Origin: Candidatus Kapaibacterium sp.
Lineage (GTDB): Bacteria; Bacteroidota; Ignavibacteria; Kapaibacteriales; UBA7675
Reading direction: 5' to 3'
DNA length: 49,640 nt
Assembly: GCA_028284775.1 (NCBI GenBank)
Contig: JANQRB010000083.1
Span: 1-49,640 of the forward strand
Shown: piece by piece, positions 41,113 through 49,640 of the stretch
Layout: each line of letters starts with the position of its first letter
Position numbering within the stretch: position 1 is the stretch's first letter
The notes under the pieces: generated by a model
What the model was told of the DNA's origin: nothing
The model's input: only the letters and a program-made list of their open reading frames with translations
Database searches by the model: none
Translations under genes and position numbers: made by a program

Positions 41113-44100
41113 ATGGCAAAAAAAGGAATACGACTCTTTAAACTCGCCTCTCAAATTCAAGTCGGCAAAGACCGGATTGTAGAACATTTGCAGTCCAAGG
41201 GTTTCGACATCCAGAACAAGGCGACTACCACCGTCGATGATGAAATGCTGGATGTCGTGATGCAGCACTTCCAGCGGGAGGCGATTGCGGCCGAACGTCA
41301 GGAAGAGAAGTTCGAGGCCCACCGCAAGACGCGTCAGGCGGCGGAAGATAAACTTGCCGGCGAAGCTGATCTGCTTTCCCCCGTTGATGGCGAGAACCAA
41401 TTACCCCTACTTGGCGGAGTTGAGCCCGAGGCGGAGACCGCAGCCAAAACTGCGGATGCGGAGACGTCCGACGCCGAAACGGCGCCGGCGGAATCGCAGC
41501 TGTCCGCGGAGACAGATCCGCCGACGCAAGAAGCCCCGGCCGGCGACAGCGACGTCCCCGTGGCTGAAGAAGCGCCGCCACGTCAAGAAGATTCCCCGGG
41601 ATCGTCAGCGGAAGAAGAAGCTAAAGACGGCATTCCCGTTGGCAGCGTCATAACGCTGGAAGAACCGACGAAAAAGGGCAAATCAAAGTCCGGCAAGAAA
41701 TCTAAAGCCAAGACTGCCGCGGAGTCGCCGGTCGAAGCGACACCGGCTGAAGGAGAAGCGGAGCCGCAGGATAAACGCGCGGCGGCGAAGAAGAAGCCCG
41801 AGCCGGCATCGGAAGTCATTGAAGCTGAAACGAGCACAGCGGAAGAAGTTGCGGCGACGATCGCAGAGCCGGAAGCCGATGCCGCGATTGCAACGGATTC
41901 ACCCGAGCAGACGCCCGAAGCCGATACGACGGTCCTTGCGGAAGAGTCAGCCGAGATCGAGGCCGAATCGGCGTTTGAAACGGACAGCGGAGACGAGCAA
42001 GAGCTGGTTGAAGCCGAAGATGATGCCGAAGTGACAGCGGCCGACGAGACGGAAGAGATAGGCGGCAAAAAGCGTCGGCGAAAGAAAAAAATTGCCGAGA
42101 TCGAGTATCAAACGGGCGAATCACCCCAGTTGAAAGGCCTGACTATTCTCGGCAAAATCGACCTCGTTCCGAGGGCCAAAAAGAAAGACGTCGCCAAAAA
42201 ACGCATCAAAAAAGAAAAAAGCGAGGCGGATCCAGCTGTCGATCCCGTCAAGCAGGAAATACGAAGCAAAGGCTCGAAGCAGAAGTTTAGCAATCGCATC
42301 GACCTGGGCAGCGAATCCGAATCCGCCAAAGGCAAAAAGCGCCGCAAGAAGTCCAAGAAAGTCAAAGTCAGCGCGGAAGAGGTGGACAAAGCAATCCGCA
42401 AGACACTCGCCGGCGCCGATGATTCATCGATTTCAATGCGCTCGAAAATGCGGCAGCGCAGGCGTCAGGAGCGGGCGGAAGAGCAGGAACGACTGCGCGA
42501 GCTGGAAGAGCAGGAAAGCACCCTCCTCAGAGTGACGGAGTTTATCACGGTAGCCGAACTGGCGAACCTGATGAATCAGCCTGTCAACGAGCTGATTCTG
42601 AAGTGCATGCAGCTGGGACTGATGGTGTCGATCAATCAACGTCTTGATAATGATACCATCACGCTTATCGCCGACGATTACGGCTATGAAATCGAGTTTG
42701 ACGAAGAATTCTCGGACGACTCGATCGCAGACGAGGAAGATCCGGAAGACACGCTGCGTTCCCGCGCGCCGATTGTCACGATTATGGGCCACGTCGATCA
42801 CGGTAAAACCTCGCTCCTTGATCATATTCGCAGCGCCAACGTGGTGGCGGGCGAGGCCGGCGGCATTACACAGCACATCGGCGCTTACAATGTGAATGTC
42901 CACGACGACAAGTCGATTACCTTTCTCGATACTCCCGGTCACCAGGCTTTTACCGCGATGCGTGCGCGCGGCGCCCAGGTTACCGACCTTGTGGTATTGA
43001 TTGCTGCTGCCGATGACAACGTGATGCCGCAGACGATCGAAGCTATCAGCCACGCCCGCGCGGCGAACGTGCCGATCGTGGTTGCCATCAACAAGATTGA
43101 CCGGCCGGATTCCAATCCCGATCGAATTCGCCAGCAGCTCTCCGACCACGATGTACTGGTAGAAGACTGGGGCGGCAAGGTTCAGACTGTCGAGATATCG
43201 GCTAAAACCGGACAGAACGTTGACCAGCTGCTGGAAAAAATTCTTCTTGAGGCCGAGCTGCTCGAACTGAAGGCCAACCCTGGTCGTTCGGCAAGAGGTA
43301 CAATCATCGAGTCCAAGATTGATAAAGGCAAGGGCGCTATCGCGACTGTTATCATCCAAAAAGGAACCTTGAAAGTCGGCGATCCCTTCATCTGCGGTAT
43401 CCATTCGGGTCGTGTACGTGCCATGATCGACGAGCGCGGTCACCGGGTAGAAGAAGCCGGACCTTCCACTCCGGTTCAGGTTCTGGGCTTTGACAATGCG
43501 CCCCAGGCCGGTGATCAGTTTGTTGTCACGGTATCCGAATCCGAAGCCAAGCAGCTGGCATCGAAACGCGCCCATATCAAGCGGGAACAGGCCTACAAGC
43601 AGATCCGGCACATCACGCTTGACGACCTGGCACACGATATTGCTCTGGGCGGCGTCCAGGATCTGCCGATCATTTTGAAGGCTGACGCCGACGGTTCGGT
43701 GGAAGCGCTTACGGACGCATTGCACAAATTATCGACTGAAGAAGTTCGCGTATCCGTCATTCACAAAGGTGTCGGAGCAATTACAGAATCCGATATTATT
43801 CTGGCTGCGGCTTCGAATGCCATTGTCATCGGTTTCCACATCCGCCCCACTCCCCAGGCGAAAAAGCTGGCGGAGAACGAAGGCGTCGACATTCGCATCT
43901 ATCGCATCATCTACGATTGCATCAATGAAGTGAAGCTGGCACTGGAAGGCCTGCTGCGCCCCGAAATCAAAGAAGAGATATCGGGTATGGTGGAAGTTCG
44001 CGATATCTTCAAGATTTCGAAAGTCGGCACCATTGCAGGTTCCTACGTGCTGGAAGGCAAAATCAATCGCAATGACAATATCCGCCTGGTCCGTGATGGC

Positions 44101-44283
44101 TTTGAGGTATACGAAGGAAAAATCGCCTCCTTGAAGCGTCACAAAGACGATGTGCGCGAAGTCGACAGCGGCTATGAATGCGGTATCGTGCTGGAAGGAT
44201 TTAACGACATTAAAGTCGGCGATATCGTTGAATCGGTGAAGATTACTGAAATCAAACGGAAGCTGGAAAAATCCGCATCCTAG
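41113..44283 (+). CDS. infB: Translation initiation factor IF-2
   Basis: 1056 residues. The start at 41113 gives the standard IF2_N helix bundle MAKKGIRLFKLASQIQ...VEHLQSKGFDIQ (1-50); an upstream TTG at 41035 adds 26 unrelated residues and is rejected. Residues about 75-470 are a very long low-complexity linker of Ala, Glu, Pro and Lys blocks. A second IF2_N-like segment (LLRVTEFITVAELANLM) precedes the G domain. G-domain motifs are intact: G1 GHVDHGKT (about 559-566), G3 DTPGH, G4 NKID and G5 SAKTG. Domains II to IV follow. The long N-terminal linker makes this IF-2 clearly larger than the E. coli protein. Third gene of the operon. Confidence 0.95.
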   Translation: MAKKGIRLFKLASQIQVGKDRIVEHLQSKGFDIQNKATTTVDDEMLDVVMQHFQREAIAAERQEEKFEAHRKTRQAAEDKLAGEADLLSPVDGENQLPLLGGVEPEAETAAKTADAETSDAETAPAESQLSAETDPPTQEAPAGDSDVPVAEEAPPRQEDSPGSSAEEEAKDGIPVGSVITLEEPTKKGKSKSGKKSKAKTAAESPVEATPAEGEAEPQDKRAAAKKKPEPASEVIEAETSTAEEVAATIAEPEADAAIATDSPEQTPEADTTVLAEESAEIEAESAFETDSGDEQELVEAEDDAEVTAADETEEIGGKKRRRKKKIAEIEYQTGESPQLKGLTILGKIDLVPRAKKKDVAKKRIKKEKSEADPAVDPVKQEIRSKGSKQKFSNRIDLGSESESAKGKKRRKKSKKVKVSAEEVDKAIRKTLAGADDSSISMRSKMRQRRRQERAEEQERLRELEEQESTLLRVTEFITVAELANLMNQPVNELILKCMQLGLMVSINQRLDNDTITLIADDYGYEIEFDEEFSDDSIADEEDPEDTLRSRAPIVTIMGHVDHGKTSLLDHIRSANVVAGEAGGITQHIGAYNVNVHDDKSITFLDTPGHQAFTAMRARGAQVTDLVVLIAAADDNVMPQTIEAISHARAANVPIVVAINKIDRPDSNPDRIRQQLSDHDVLVEDWGGKVQTVEISAKTGQNVDQLLEKILLEAELLELKANPGRSARGTIIESKIDKGKGAIATVIIQKGTLKVGDPFICGIHSGRVRAMIDERGHRVEEAGPSTPVQVLGFDNAPQAGDQFVVTVSESEAKQLASKRAHIKREQAYKQIRHITLDDLAHDIALGGVQDLPIILKADADGSVEALTDALHKLSTEEVRVSVIHKGVGAITESDIILAAASNAIVIGFHIRPTPQAKKLAENEGVDIRIYRIIYDCINEVKLALEGLLRPEIKEEISGMVEVRDIFKISKVGTIAGSYVLEGKINRNDNIRLVRDGFEVYEGKIASLKRHKDDVREVDSGYECGIVLEGFNDIKVGDIVESVKITEIKRKLEKSAS

Positions 44284-44327
44284 CAGCGCCTCGTCTGCAT
44301 AACCCTGACTAACAAGAACGACTATCA

Positions 44328-44744
44328 ATGTCCATTCGAACCGAACGCGTTGCCAGCGTGATACGCGAGGCATTGGCTCAGCCATTGGCTGATCTGGGGT
44401 CCGAGCTGATGGCCGGCATGGTTACCGTAACGCACGTCCGTGTTTCAGCCGATCTGCGCCATGCCCGGGTGTATCTCAGCATTTTTAACGGCAAGATGGA
44501 TGCCGAAACGGCGATTCGCAAAATAAGCGACCGTATGCCGCAACTGCGCCGGCAGCTTGGCGCTGCTGTCCATCTGCGCTATACGCCTGATTTGAAGTTT
44601 TTTCTCGACGATACGCTCGACACAATGAATCGCATTCAGCAGCTTATTGATGAAACCAGGCAGCGCGATGCCGAGCAGCGCGGGACGGCGCCCGACCAGT
44701 CCGCTGAGTCCGGTGACGACATCAGTGATGCAACGTCCACCTGA
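44328..44744 (+). CDS. rbfA: Ribosome-binding factor A
   Basis: 138 residues with the RbfA KH-like fold: RTERVASVIREALAQPLADLG, VTVTHVRVSADLRHARVYLSIF, LRRQLGAAVHLRYTPDLKFFLDDTLDTMNRIQQLI. RbfA binds free 30S subunits and helps 16S rRNA processing and cold adaptation. A Ser/Asp/Glu-rich tail (about 112-138) is disordered. It is 44 bases after infB and followed by truB after a 140-base gap (to the ATG at 44885). Normal place in this operon. Confidence 0.95.
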   Translation: MSIRTERVASVIREALAQPLADLGSELMAGMVTVTHVRVSADLRHARVYLSIFNGKMDAETAIRKISDRMPQLRRQLGAAVHLRYTPDLKFFLDDTLDTMNRIQQLIDETRQRDAEQRGTAPDQSAESGDDISDATST

Positions 44745-44884
44745 CATGCAAGCGCCCCGGTATCGGGAATCGGCGGATCGAGGGATTGCCCTGCGTCGAT
44801 CGGCTAAAGGTCCCGGAAACAGGTACAAGCGCGCCTGTACGGAATTTCTATCCGCCGCCAATGTCCACCTGTCCAGTGTCCGCT

Positions 44885-45625
44885 ATGATTCTACAAAAGC
44901 AATCGGTTGACCGGTATTCGGAATGGCTGAGCGTCTGCCGCGAAGGCAACGGCGGCGTCATTCTGATTGACAAAGAGAAAGACTGGACTTCATTCGACGT
45001 GGTCGCCAAATTGCGAAGCCTGACCGGCATCCGTAAAATCGGACATGCCGGGACGCTTGATCCCCTGGCCGACGGCTTGCTGATTCTGTGCCTTGGCAAA
45101 GCGACGAAAACGATACATCAGTTTCAGGATGAAGCCAAAGAGTATCAGGCGATCGTAAAGCTCGGCGCGACAACGAAGACGGACGACGCGGAAGGCGAAG
45201 AGGAAGACCTTCGGGACATCGGTGGTCTCGATGACGAAATCATCCGGCAGACGGTGGCTTCCTTCGTCGGTAGGATAACACAGGTTCCGCCGATGTATTC
45301 GGCAGTCAAGCACAAAGGGGTGCGTCTGTATAAACTTGCCCGCAAAGGCCGGAGCGTCCAGCGGGAGCCGCGCAGCGTTGAGATTCATGCGATAGATTTG
45401 CTGAAAATCGATCGTCCCCTTCTTCATTTGTCGGTTCGCTGTTCCAAAGGTACGTACATTCGTACGCTCGCGCGCGATATAGGCGCCGGCCTCTCCTGCG
45501 GCGGTTACCTCTACGGCCTGCGCCGGACGGCGATCGGCACTCATTCCGTCGATAGTGCGCTCACGTTGAAAGACATCGCCCGGCTGAGCGGCGATAAGGT
45601 TTATGCCGGACTCGAGTCGTCATAG
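44885..45625 (+). CDS. truB: tRNA pseudouridine(55) synthase
   Basis: About 246 residues from the ATG at 44885; in-frame alternatives at 44861 (ATG) and 44786 (TTG) lengthen a non-conserved N-terminus. The core is typical: GGVILIDKEKDWTSFDVVAKLR, KIGHAGTLDPLADGLLILCLGKATK with the catalytic aspartate D59, and VRCSKGTYIRTLARDIG. It makes pseudouridine 55 in the T-loop of tRNA. The C-terminal PUA-like domain seen in E. coli TruB is short or missing here, as in many Bacteroidota members. Fifth gene of the operon. Confidence 0.93.
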   Translation: MILQKQSVDRYSEWLSVCREGNGGVILIDKEKDWTSFDVVAKLRSLTGIRKIGHAGTLDPLADGLLILCLGKATKTIHQFQDEAKEYQAIVKLGATTKTDDAEGEEEDLRDIGGLDDEIIRQTVASFVGRITQVPPMYSAVKHKGVRLYKLARKGRSVQREPRSVEIHAIDLLKIDRPLLHLSVRCSKGTYIRTLARDIGAGLSCGGYLYGLRRTAIGTHSVDSALTLKDIARLSGDKVYAGLESS

Positions 45626-45672
45626 CGAGCATGGCTAGTGTCTGAGACTTCGTTATAATTCACAAAGGTTGT

Positions 45673-46641
45673 ATGAAGGTCTTCGATTCTTTTGATCAGA
45701 TTCCCTTCGACAGCAATACCGTGCTGACTATCGGCACATTTGACGGTGTTCATCGCGGCCATCGATCGCTGCTGACGACGCTGACGGAACGGGCGCAGGC
45801 CTATCAGTCCCGGGCGGTGGTCGTCACGTTTGAACCGCATCCCCAGATTGTCCTGCAAAAGCCCGATCGACCTCCTGTTCATCTTCTGACGTCGATAGCG
45901 GAACGCCTCGATCTGATGCGTGAGCTGGGCGTGGAAAATGTCGTGATAATTCCGTTTGACCGCAGTTTTGCCGACATCGACGCATCGGACTTTGTGCGGA
46001 ATTATCTGGTGCGGCGGGTCGGCCTGCGCCACATTCTCATCGGCCACGATCACATGTTCGGCAAAGATCGCAGCGGCAATACCGATGTACTGGCGAAGTT
46101 AGGTCCCGAGCTGAGCTTTACAATCGAGGAGCTGCCGCCCTTCACGATCGAAGGCACGGTCATCAGCAGTACCAAGGCAAGAACGGCGCTCAAAAGCAGC
46201 GATCTGGATCTGGCAGCCAGCCTGCTGGGATACGATTATTTTGTGACCGGCAGAGTTGTACGCGGCGATGGTCGGGGTCGCAAAATCGGCCTGCCGACTG
46301 CCAATATCGAGCTGAGCGATGCGCACAAACTGTTGCCGGCCGGCGGTGTGTATTGCGTTTCGTCAGTGCTGGATGGGCGGGAAGTATACGGTATGGCGAA
46401 TATCGGCACCCGTCCGACATTTACCGATGATCTGCATCCGACGCTTGAAGTCAACTACTTCGACTGGGATGCAACGCTCTATGACAGACAGATAAAAATT
46501 TCTTTCTTGAAATTTATCCGAAAAGAACGCAAATTTGCAAGTCTTGATCTTTTTTTAGCTCAGATTCATAAAGACAGGGACGTTTGCCGAAAATTGGTGA
46601 ATCAACTGCAACATACAAAAAATTCATTCGATAATTCGTAA
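45673..46641 (+). CDS. ribF: Bifunctional riboflavin kinase/FAD synthetase
   Basis: 322 residues in two domains. The N-terminal FAD synthetase (about 1-185) has the nucleotidyltransferase signature GTFDGVHRGHRSLL and VVTFEPHPQIVL, and ISSTKARTALKSSDL toward its end. The C-terminal riboflavin kinase (about 190-310) has VVRGDGRGRKIGLPTANIE and GMANIGTRPTF. It phosphorylates riboflavin to FMN and adenylates FMN to FAD. The ATG at 45673 follows truB by 47 bases, and rpsO follows 29 bases after its stop codon. The gene pair ribF-rpsO after truB is a conserved arrangement. Confidence 0.95.
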   Translation: MKVFDSFDQIPFDSNTVLTIGTFDGVHRGHRSLLTTLTERAQAYQSRAVVVTFEPHPQIVLQKPDRPPVHLLTSIAERLDLMRELGVENVVIIPFDRSFADIDASDFVRNYLVRRVGLRHILIGHDHMFGKDRSGNTDVLAKLGPELSFTIEELPPFTIEGTVISSTKARTALKSSDLDLAASLLGYDYFVTGRVVRGDGRGRKIGLPTANIELSDAHKLLPAGGVYCVSSVLDGREVYGMANIGTRPTFTDDLHPTLEVNYFDWDATLYDRQIKISFLKFIRKERKFASLDLFLAQIHKDRDVCRKLVNQLQHTKNSFDNS

Positions 46642-46670
46642 GCCTTTTTTCATCTAGATGCTACTGGTGT

Positions 46671-46937
46671 ATGATTACCAAGGAACGCAAATCAGAAATC
46701 GTGAAACAGTTTGGGGACGCGGAAGGCAACTCCGGTAAAACGGAAGTTCAGATTGCCCTGATGACCGCGCACATCAACGATCTGTCCGAACACCTGAAAA
46801 CACACAAGAAAGATAATCACTCTCGACGCGGTCTTTTAAAGCTGGTAGGTAAACGACGCAAGCTTCTGGACTACCTGGCGCATAAAGACATCAACAGGTA
46901 TCGAAAAGTTATCGCGGATCTCTCGCTACGGAGATAA
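46671..46937 (+). CDS. rpsO: 30S ribosomal protein S15
   Basis: 88 residues, the normal S15 length, matching the family end to end: MITKERKSEIVKQFG, SGKTEVQIALMTAHINDLSEHL, KDNHSRRGLLKLVGKRRKLLDYL and INRYRKVIADLSLR. S15 binds 16S rRNA early in 30S assembly. The gene is followed directly by an intrinsic terminator, so pnp is either read through or has its own promoter. Confidence 0.97.
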   Translation: MITKERKSEIVKQFGDAEGNSGKTEVQIALMTAHINDLSEHLKTHKKDNHSRRGLLKLVGKRRKLLDYLAHKDINRYRKVIADLSLRR

Positions 46938-46941
46938 TTGC

Positions 46942-46970
46942 AAAACGGCGCTTTCAGCGCCGTTTGTTGT
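46942..46970 (+). terminator. Terminator after rpsO
   Basis: A 9-bp perfect stem (46943-46951 with 46957-46965) and 5-base loop, followed by GTTGTT. It starts 6 bases after the rpsO stop codon. The T-tract is broken by G, so it may be partial and leave some readthrough to pnp, which starts 273 bases after rpsO. Confidence 0.7.
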
Positions 46971-47210
46971 TCCTGTGTTTCCCTGCGCCCTAGGGCTCAA
47001 AGCAGACTTGTCAGCGAGGGATATGACGGGAACCTGTAATCCAGGTTTGCACAACGCAACCGTGCCCGCTTCACCAACGGCCACATACTTTTATTCTCGA
47101 CAGCCAGACCGGGCCGCTCCCAGGAACATTCAGCGGGGCAAAGGCACAAATTCCAATTCTCAAAGAATGATACATTTCAGCAACAGCATGCTAATGCACG
47201 TAAATTACTT

Positions 47211-49514
47211 ATGGTACAAACAGTAACAACAGAACTTAACGGGGCAGAACTCTCGATAGAAGTAGGCCGTTTTGCCCGCCTCGCCGATGGAGCCGTCATG
47301 ATACGGCACGGACACACGATGGTGCTTGTAACCGCCGTGGCCGCACCGGAAGCGAATGAAGCGGTGGATTTTTTGCCGTTAACAGTTGAATACCGCGAAA
47401 AGGCGGCGGCGGCCGGCAAAATACCCGGAGGATTTTTTAAGCGCGAAGCGCGCCCCAGTGAAAAGGAGATTCTGTCGGCCCGGCTCATAGATCGTCCGAT
47501 CAGACCAATGTTTCCCAAAGGCTGGCGCAAGGAAACGCAGCTCATAGCTGCGGTGTACTCTTACGATCAGGAGTATGAAGCCGATATCCTGGCCTGCATA
47601 GGCGCTTCAGCCGCCTTGATGATTTCGAGCCTGCCTTTCGACGGTCCGATTTCGGAAGTGCGGATCGGCCGCGTTGACGGCGAATTGATTTGCAATCCCA
47701 CCCACGAACAACTCGAAGCATCCGACCTCGAAATCGTTATCGCCGGAACGGACGATTCCATCGTTATGGTTGAAGGCGGCGCCAATGAGATCTCGGAAGA
47801 AGAGTTTGTCGAGACCCTGGCTTTCGGCCATGAAAACATCAAAAAACTCAATCAATTACAGCGCGAGCTGGCCGAGCTGGTCGGTAAGGCCAAGCAAGAG
47901 TTTGTGCCGAAAGAACAGCCGACCGAAATTGCGGAATTCGTGGAAAAGGAAGTACGCAGCTTTGTTCACGATCAGGTGCGCGAACATTCATCCAAAGAGC
48001 AGCGCCAGCTGCGCCGCCGCGAGCTCATGGAAAGCCTCCTCGTCAAAGTAACGGAGTCATTCAGCGAAGAAGACTATCCCGATCTTGACTTCAAGAAAGT
48101 GACGAGCAGTATCCTGAGCGACATCGAGAAGGAAGAAATGCGCGCCATGATCCTGGAGGAAGGCAAACGCCTGGACGGTCGCAGCACGACCGATGTCCGC
48201 GACATTCACTCGGAAGTATCGGTCTTGCCTCGGTCCCATGGCTCGGCCCTCTTCACGCGCGGCGAAACCCAGAGTCTTGGTACGGCGACACTCGGCACAA
48301 AACTAGACGAGCAGATGATCGATGGTTTGAAGCCGACCTTCACACGTCGTTTTTTACTGCACTACAACTTCCCCCCTTTCAGCACGAACGAAGTCAAGCG
48401 CATGTTCAGCACGAGCCGGCGCGAGATCGGGCATGGACATCTCGCACAACGCGCACTCGAGCCGATGTTGCCCGACGCGGATGATTTCCCCTATACCATT
48501 CGCATCGTCTCCGATGTTCTCATGTCGAACGGATCGTCATCGATGGCGACCGTCTGCTCCGGCTCGCTGGCAATGTTCGATGCCGGTATTCCGCTCAAGA
48601 AAGCCGTCTCCGGCATTGCGATGGGCCTGATCAAAGAAGATGACAAGGTTGCCATCCTGAGCGACATTCTGGGCGACGAGGACTTCCTGGGCGACATGGA
48701 CTTTAAGGTGGCCGGTACCAGAGAAGGCATTACCGCCTGCCAGATGGACATGAAAATTCAGGGGATTGCGCTTGAAGTTGTTCAGGAAGCTTTGCAGCAA
48801 GCCAAAGGCGCCCGTCTCGCGATTCTCGACAGAATGAACGAAGCGCTCGAAGAGCCGCGCCCGGACATATCACCCTATGCGCCGCGCCTGACGACAATTA
48901 TGATTCCGGTCGAGTCGATCGGCGCCGTCATCGGCCCCGGCGGCGAGACGATTCGCAAGATCGGCTCAGAGTCCAGCGCGACGATCAATATCGAAGATGA
49001 TGGCAAAGTCGTCATTGCCGCGCTCACCAGCGATTCGGCCCAAATTGCGGTCGATATGATCAAAGAGCTGGTGCGAGCCCCGGAAGAAGGCGAAGTGTAC
49101 ACAGGCACGGTCAAAGAAGTTCGCGAAGGACTTGGCGCTATTGTCGAATTCCTCCCGAAGAAGGCGGGTCTTCTGCACATCAGCCAGATCGATCACCAAC
49201 GGGTTGAAAATGTCAGCGACGTGTTGAAGATCGGCGACAAAGTAGAAATCAAACTGCTGGAGATTTCATCGGACGGCAAGTTCCGACTGAGCCGCAAGGC
49301 GCTGCTGGAACGCCCGGAAGGCATGCCGGAAGAAGACGACTACTATTCCCGTGGACCGCGTCGCGATGACCGGGGTCGACGAGGCGGACCAACTCATCGA
49401 CGCAGCGGCGGCTATGACGATCGCGATGGACGGCGTGGCGGCGGGCGACGCGATGACAGAGGCGGCGGAGATCGCGACCGTGGCAGGCGCGGCGGCGGCG
49501 GCCGACGTTATTGA
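47211..49514 (+). CDS. pnp: Polyribonucleotide nucleotidyltransferase (PNPase)
   Basis: 767 residues. Two RNase PH-like domains (about 1-140 and 310-540) flank an all-helical linker, with GRFARLADGAVMIRHGHTMVLVTAV at the start and GIAMGLIKEDDKVAILSDILGDEDFLGDMDFKVAGT in the second, active one. The KH domain (about 560-620) has GAVIGPGGETIRKIG. The S1 domain (about 625-695) runs from GEVYTGTVKEVREGLGAIVEFL to GKFRLSRKALL. The last 55 or so residues are an Arg/Gly/Asp-rich RGG-type tail (PRRDDRGRRGG ... GGGGRRY), unusual in length. PNPase degrades RNA phosphorolytically and makes 3' tails. ATG at 47211; terminator just downstream. Confidence 0.96.
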   Translation: MVQTVTTELNGAELSIEVGRFARLADGAVMIRHGHTMVLVTAVAAPEANEAVDFLPLTVEYREKAAAAGKIPGGFFKREARPSEKEILSARLIDRPIRPMFPKGWRKETQLIAAVYSYDQEYEADILACIGASAALMISSLPFDGPISEVRIGRVDGELICNPTHEQLEASDLEIVIAGTDDSIVMVEGGANEISEEEFVETLAFGHENIKKLNQLQRELAELVGKAKQEFVPKEQPTEIAEFVEKEVRSFVHDQVREHSSKEQRQLRRRELMESLLVKVTESFSEEDYPDLDFKKVTSSILSDIEKEEMRAMILEEGKRLDGRSTTDVRDIHSEVSVLPRSHGSALFTRGETQSLGTATLGTKLDEQMIDGLKPTFTRRFLLHYNFPPFSTNEVKRMFSTSRREIGHGHLAQRALEPMLPDADDFPYTIRIVSDVLMSNGSSSMATVCSGSLAMFDAGIPLKKAVSGIAMGLIKEDDKVAILSDILGDEDFLGDMDFKVAGTREGITACQMDMKIQGIALEVVQEALQQAKGARLAILDRMNEALEEPRPDISPYAPRLTTIMIPVESIGAVIGPGGETIRKIGSESSATINIEDDGKVVIAALTSDSAQIAVDMIKELVRAPEEGEVYTGTVKEVREGLGAIVEFLPKKAGLLHISQIDHQRVENVSDVLKIGDKVEIKLLEISSDGKFRLSRKALLERPEGMPEEDDYYSRGPRRDDRGRRGGPTHRRSGGYDDRDGRRGGGRRDDRGGGDRDRGRRGGGGRRY

Positions 49515-49544
49515 TCAGCAGATATTCCGAGACAGAATAGCAAA

Positions 49545-49582
49545 GAGGCCGTCTCAAAACAATGAGGCGGCCTCGTTAATTT
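49545..49582 (+). terminator. Intrinsic terminator after pnp
   Basis: An 11-bp stem (49545-49555 with 49564-49574, one G-T pair) with an 8-base loop, followed by GTTAATTTTCC. It lies 30 bases after the pnp stop codon and closes the operon. Confidence 0.8.
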
Positions 49583-49640
49583 TCCGGAATCCGCACTAAC
49601 CACCAATTCACTTTCAGTTCAGAGCCAGACATTTTATGCT

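Noticed and set aside
42433..43725. 430-residue minus-strand frame inside infB
   Set aside because: Antisense to the conserved G domain of IF-2; a product of codon bias.
46975..47226. Small plus-strand frame of 83 residues between rpsO and pnp
   Set aside because: No ribosome binding site and no similarity, and it overlaps the rpsO terminator region and the pnp start.
1..49640. CRISPR array, tRNA, rRNA, insertion sequence or prophage
   Set aside because: No regular short repeat array, cloverleaf-like sequence, rRNA segment, transposase or phage structural gene was recognised by eye. A tRNAscan and Rfam run would settle small RNAs.

Overview
The window looks like a chromosomal segment of a moderately GC-rich bacterium of the Bacteroidota/Chlorobiota (FCB) group. 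Three lines of evidence support this. Three large exported proteins end in Por/type IX secretion (T9SS) type A-like sorting domains. A clear BshA (bacillithiol pathway) is present. A textbook Bacteroidetes-type promoter (TTTG, 20 bases, TATATTTG) lies in front of the translation-factor operon. The genus cannot be named from the sequence alone. No rRNA, tRNA, CRISPR array, insertion sequence or prophage gene was seen.

Layout. Positions 1-1640 hold the 3' part of a large unrecognised gene. From 2004 to 5594 (minus strand) lie a SAM methyltransferase and a two-gene operon of a very acidic protein with a membrane sensor kinase. Positions 5936-10255 (plus) hold a small membrane protein overlapping a sodium:solute symporter, then an exported PIG-L family deacetylase. 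Positions 10287-26797 are entirely minus strand: a small SMI1-like protein with a PD40 lipoprotein, a soluble M48 peptidase, a VWA/PKD T9SS cargo protein, an FRG-domain protein, an alpha/beta hydrolase, a Ste24-type CAAX protease, a second small-protein/symporter pair, a second PKD T9SS cargo protein and an NhaC-type antiporter with an exported N-terminal domain. Positions 27092-29120 (minus) carry a double-CDGSH iron-sulfur protein, a DUF427 protein, a UPF0598-hotdog thioesterase fusion and dtd. An SPFH/prohibitin protein (plus) and its terminator follow. From 30347 to 38462 are a TPR protein coupled to a CPBP protease, an orphan HicB-like protein, a YigZ/IMPACT protein, bshA (plus), an M14 carboxypeptidase cargo protein and a glutaryl-CoA dehydrogenase.

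From 38585 to the end is the conserved translation/transcription operon on the plus strand: rimP-nusA-infB-rbfA-truB-ribF-rpsO-pnp. It has a recognisable promoter and a terminator-like hairpin within about 20 bases of the expected transcript start. Intrinsic terminators follow rpsO and pnp.

The left three quarters are dominated by envelope functions: secretion cargo, proteases, sodium-coupled transport and lipoproteins. The right quarter is core information processing. I do not see an obvious new multi-gene defence or mobile system. The least explained items are the UPF0598-hotdog fusion, the acidic-protein/kinase operon, the paired small-protein/symporter modules, a possible structured leader at 5794-5851, and the hairpin over the rimP leader.
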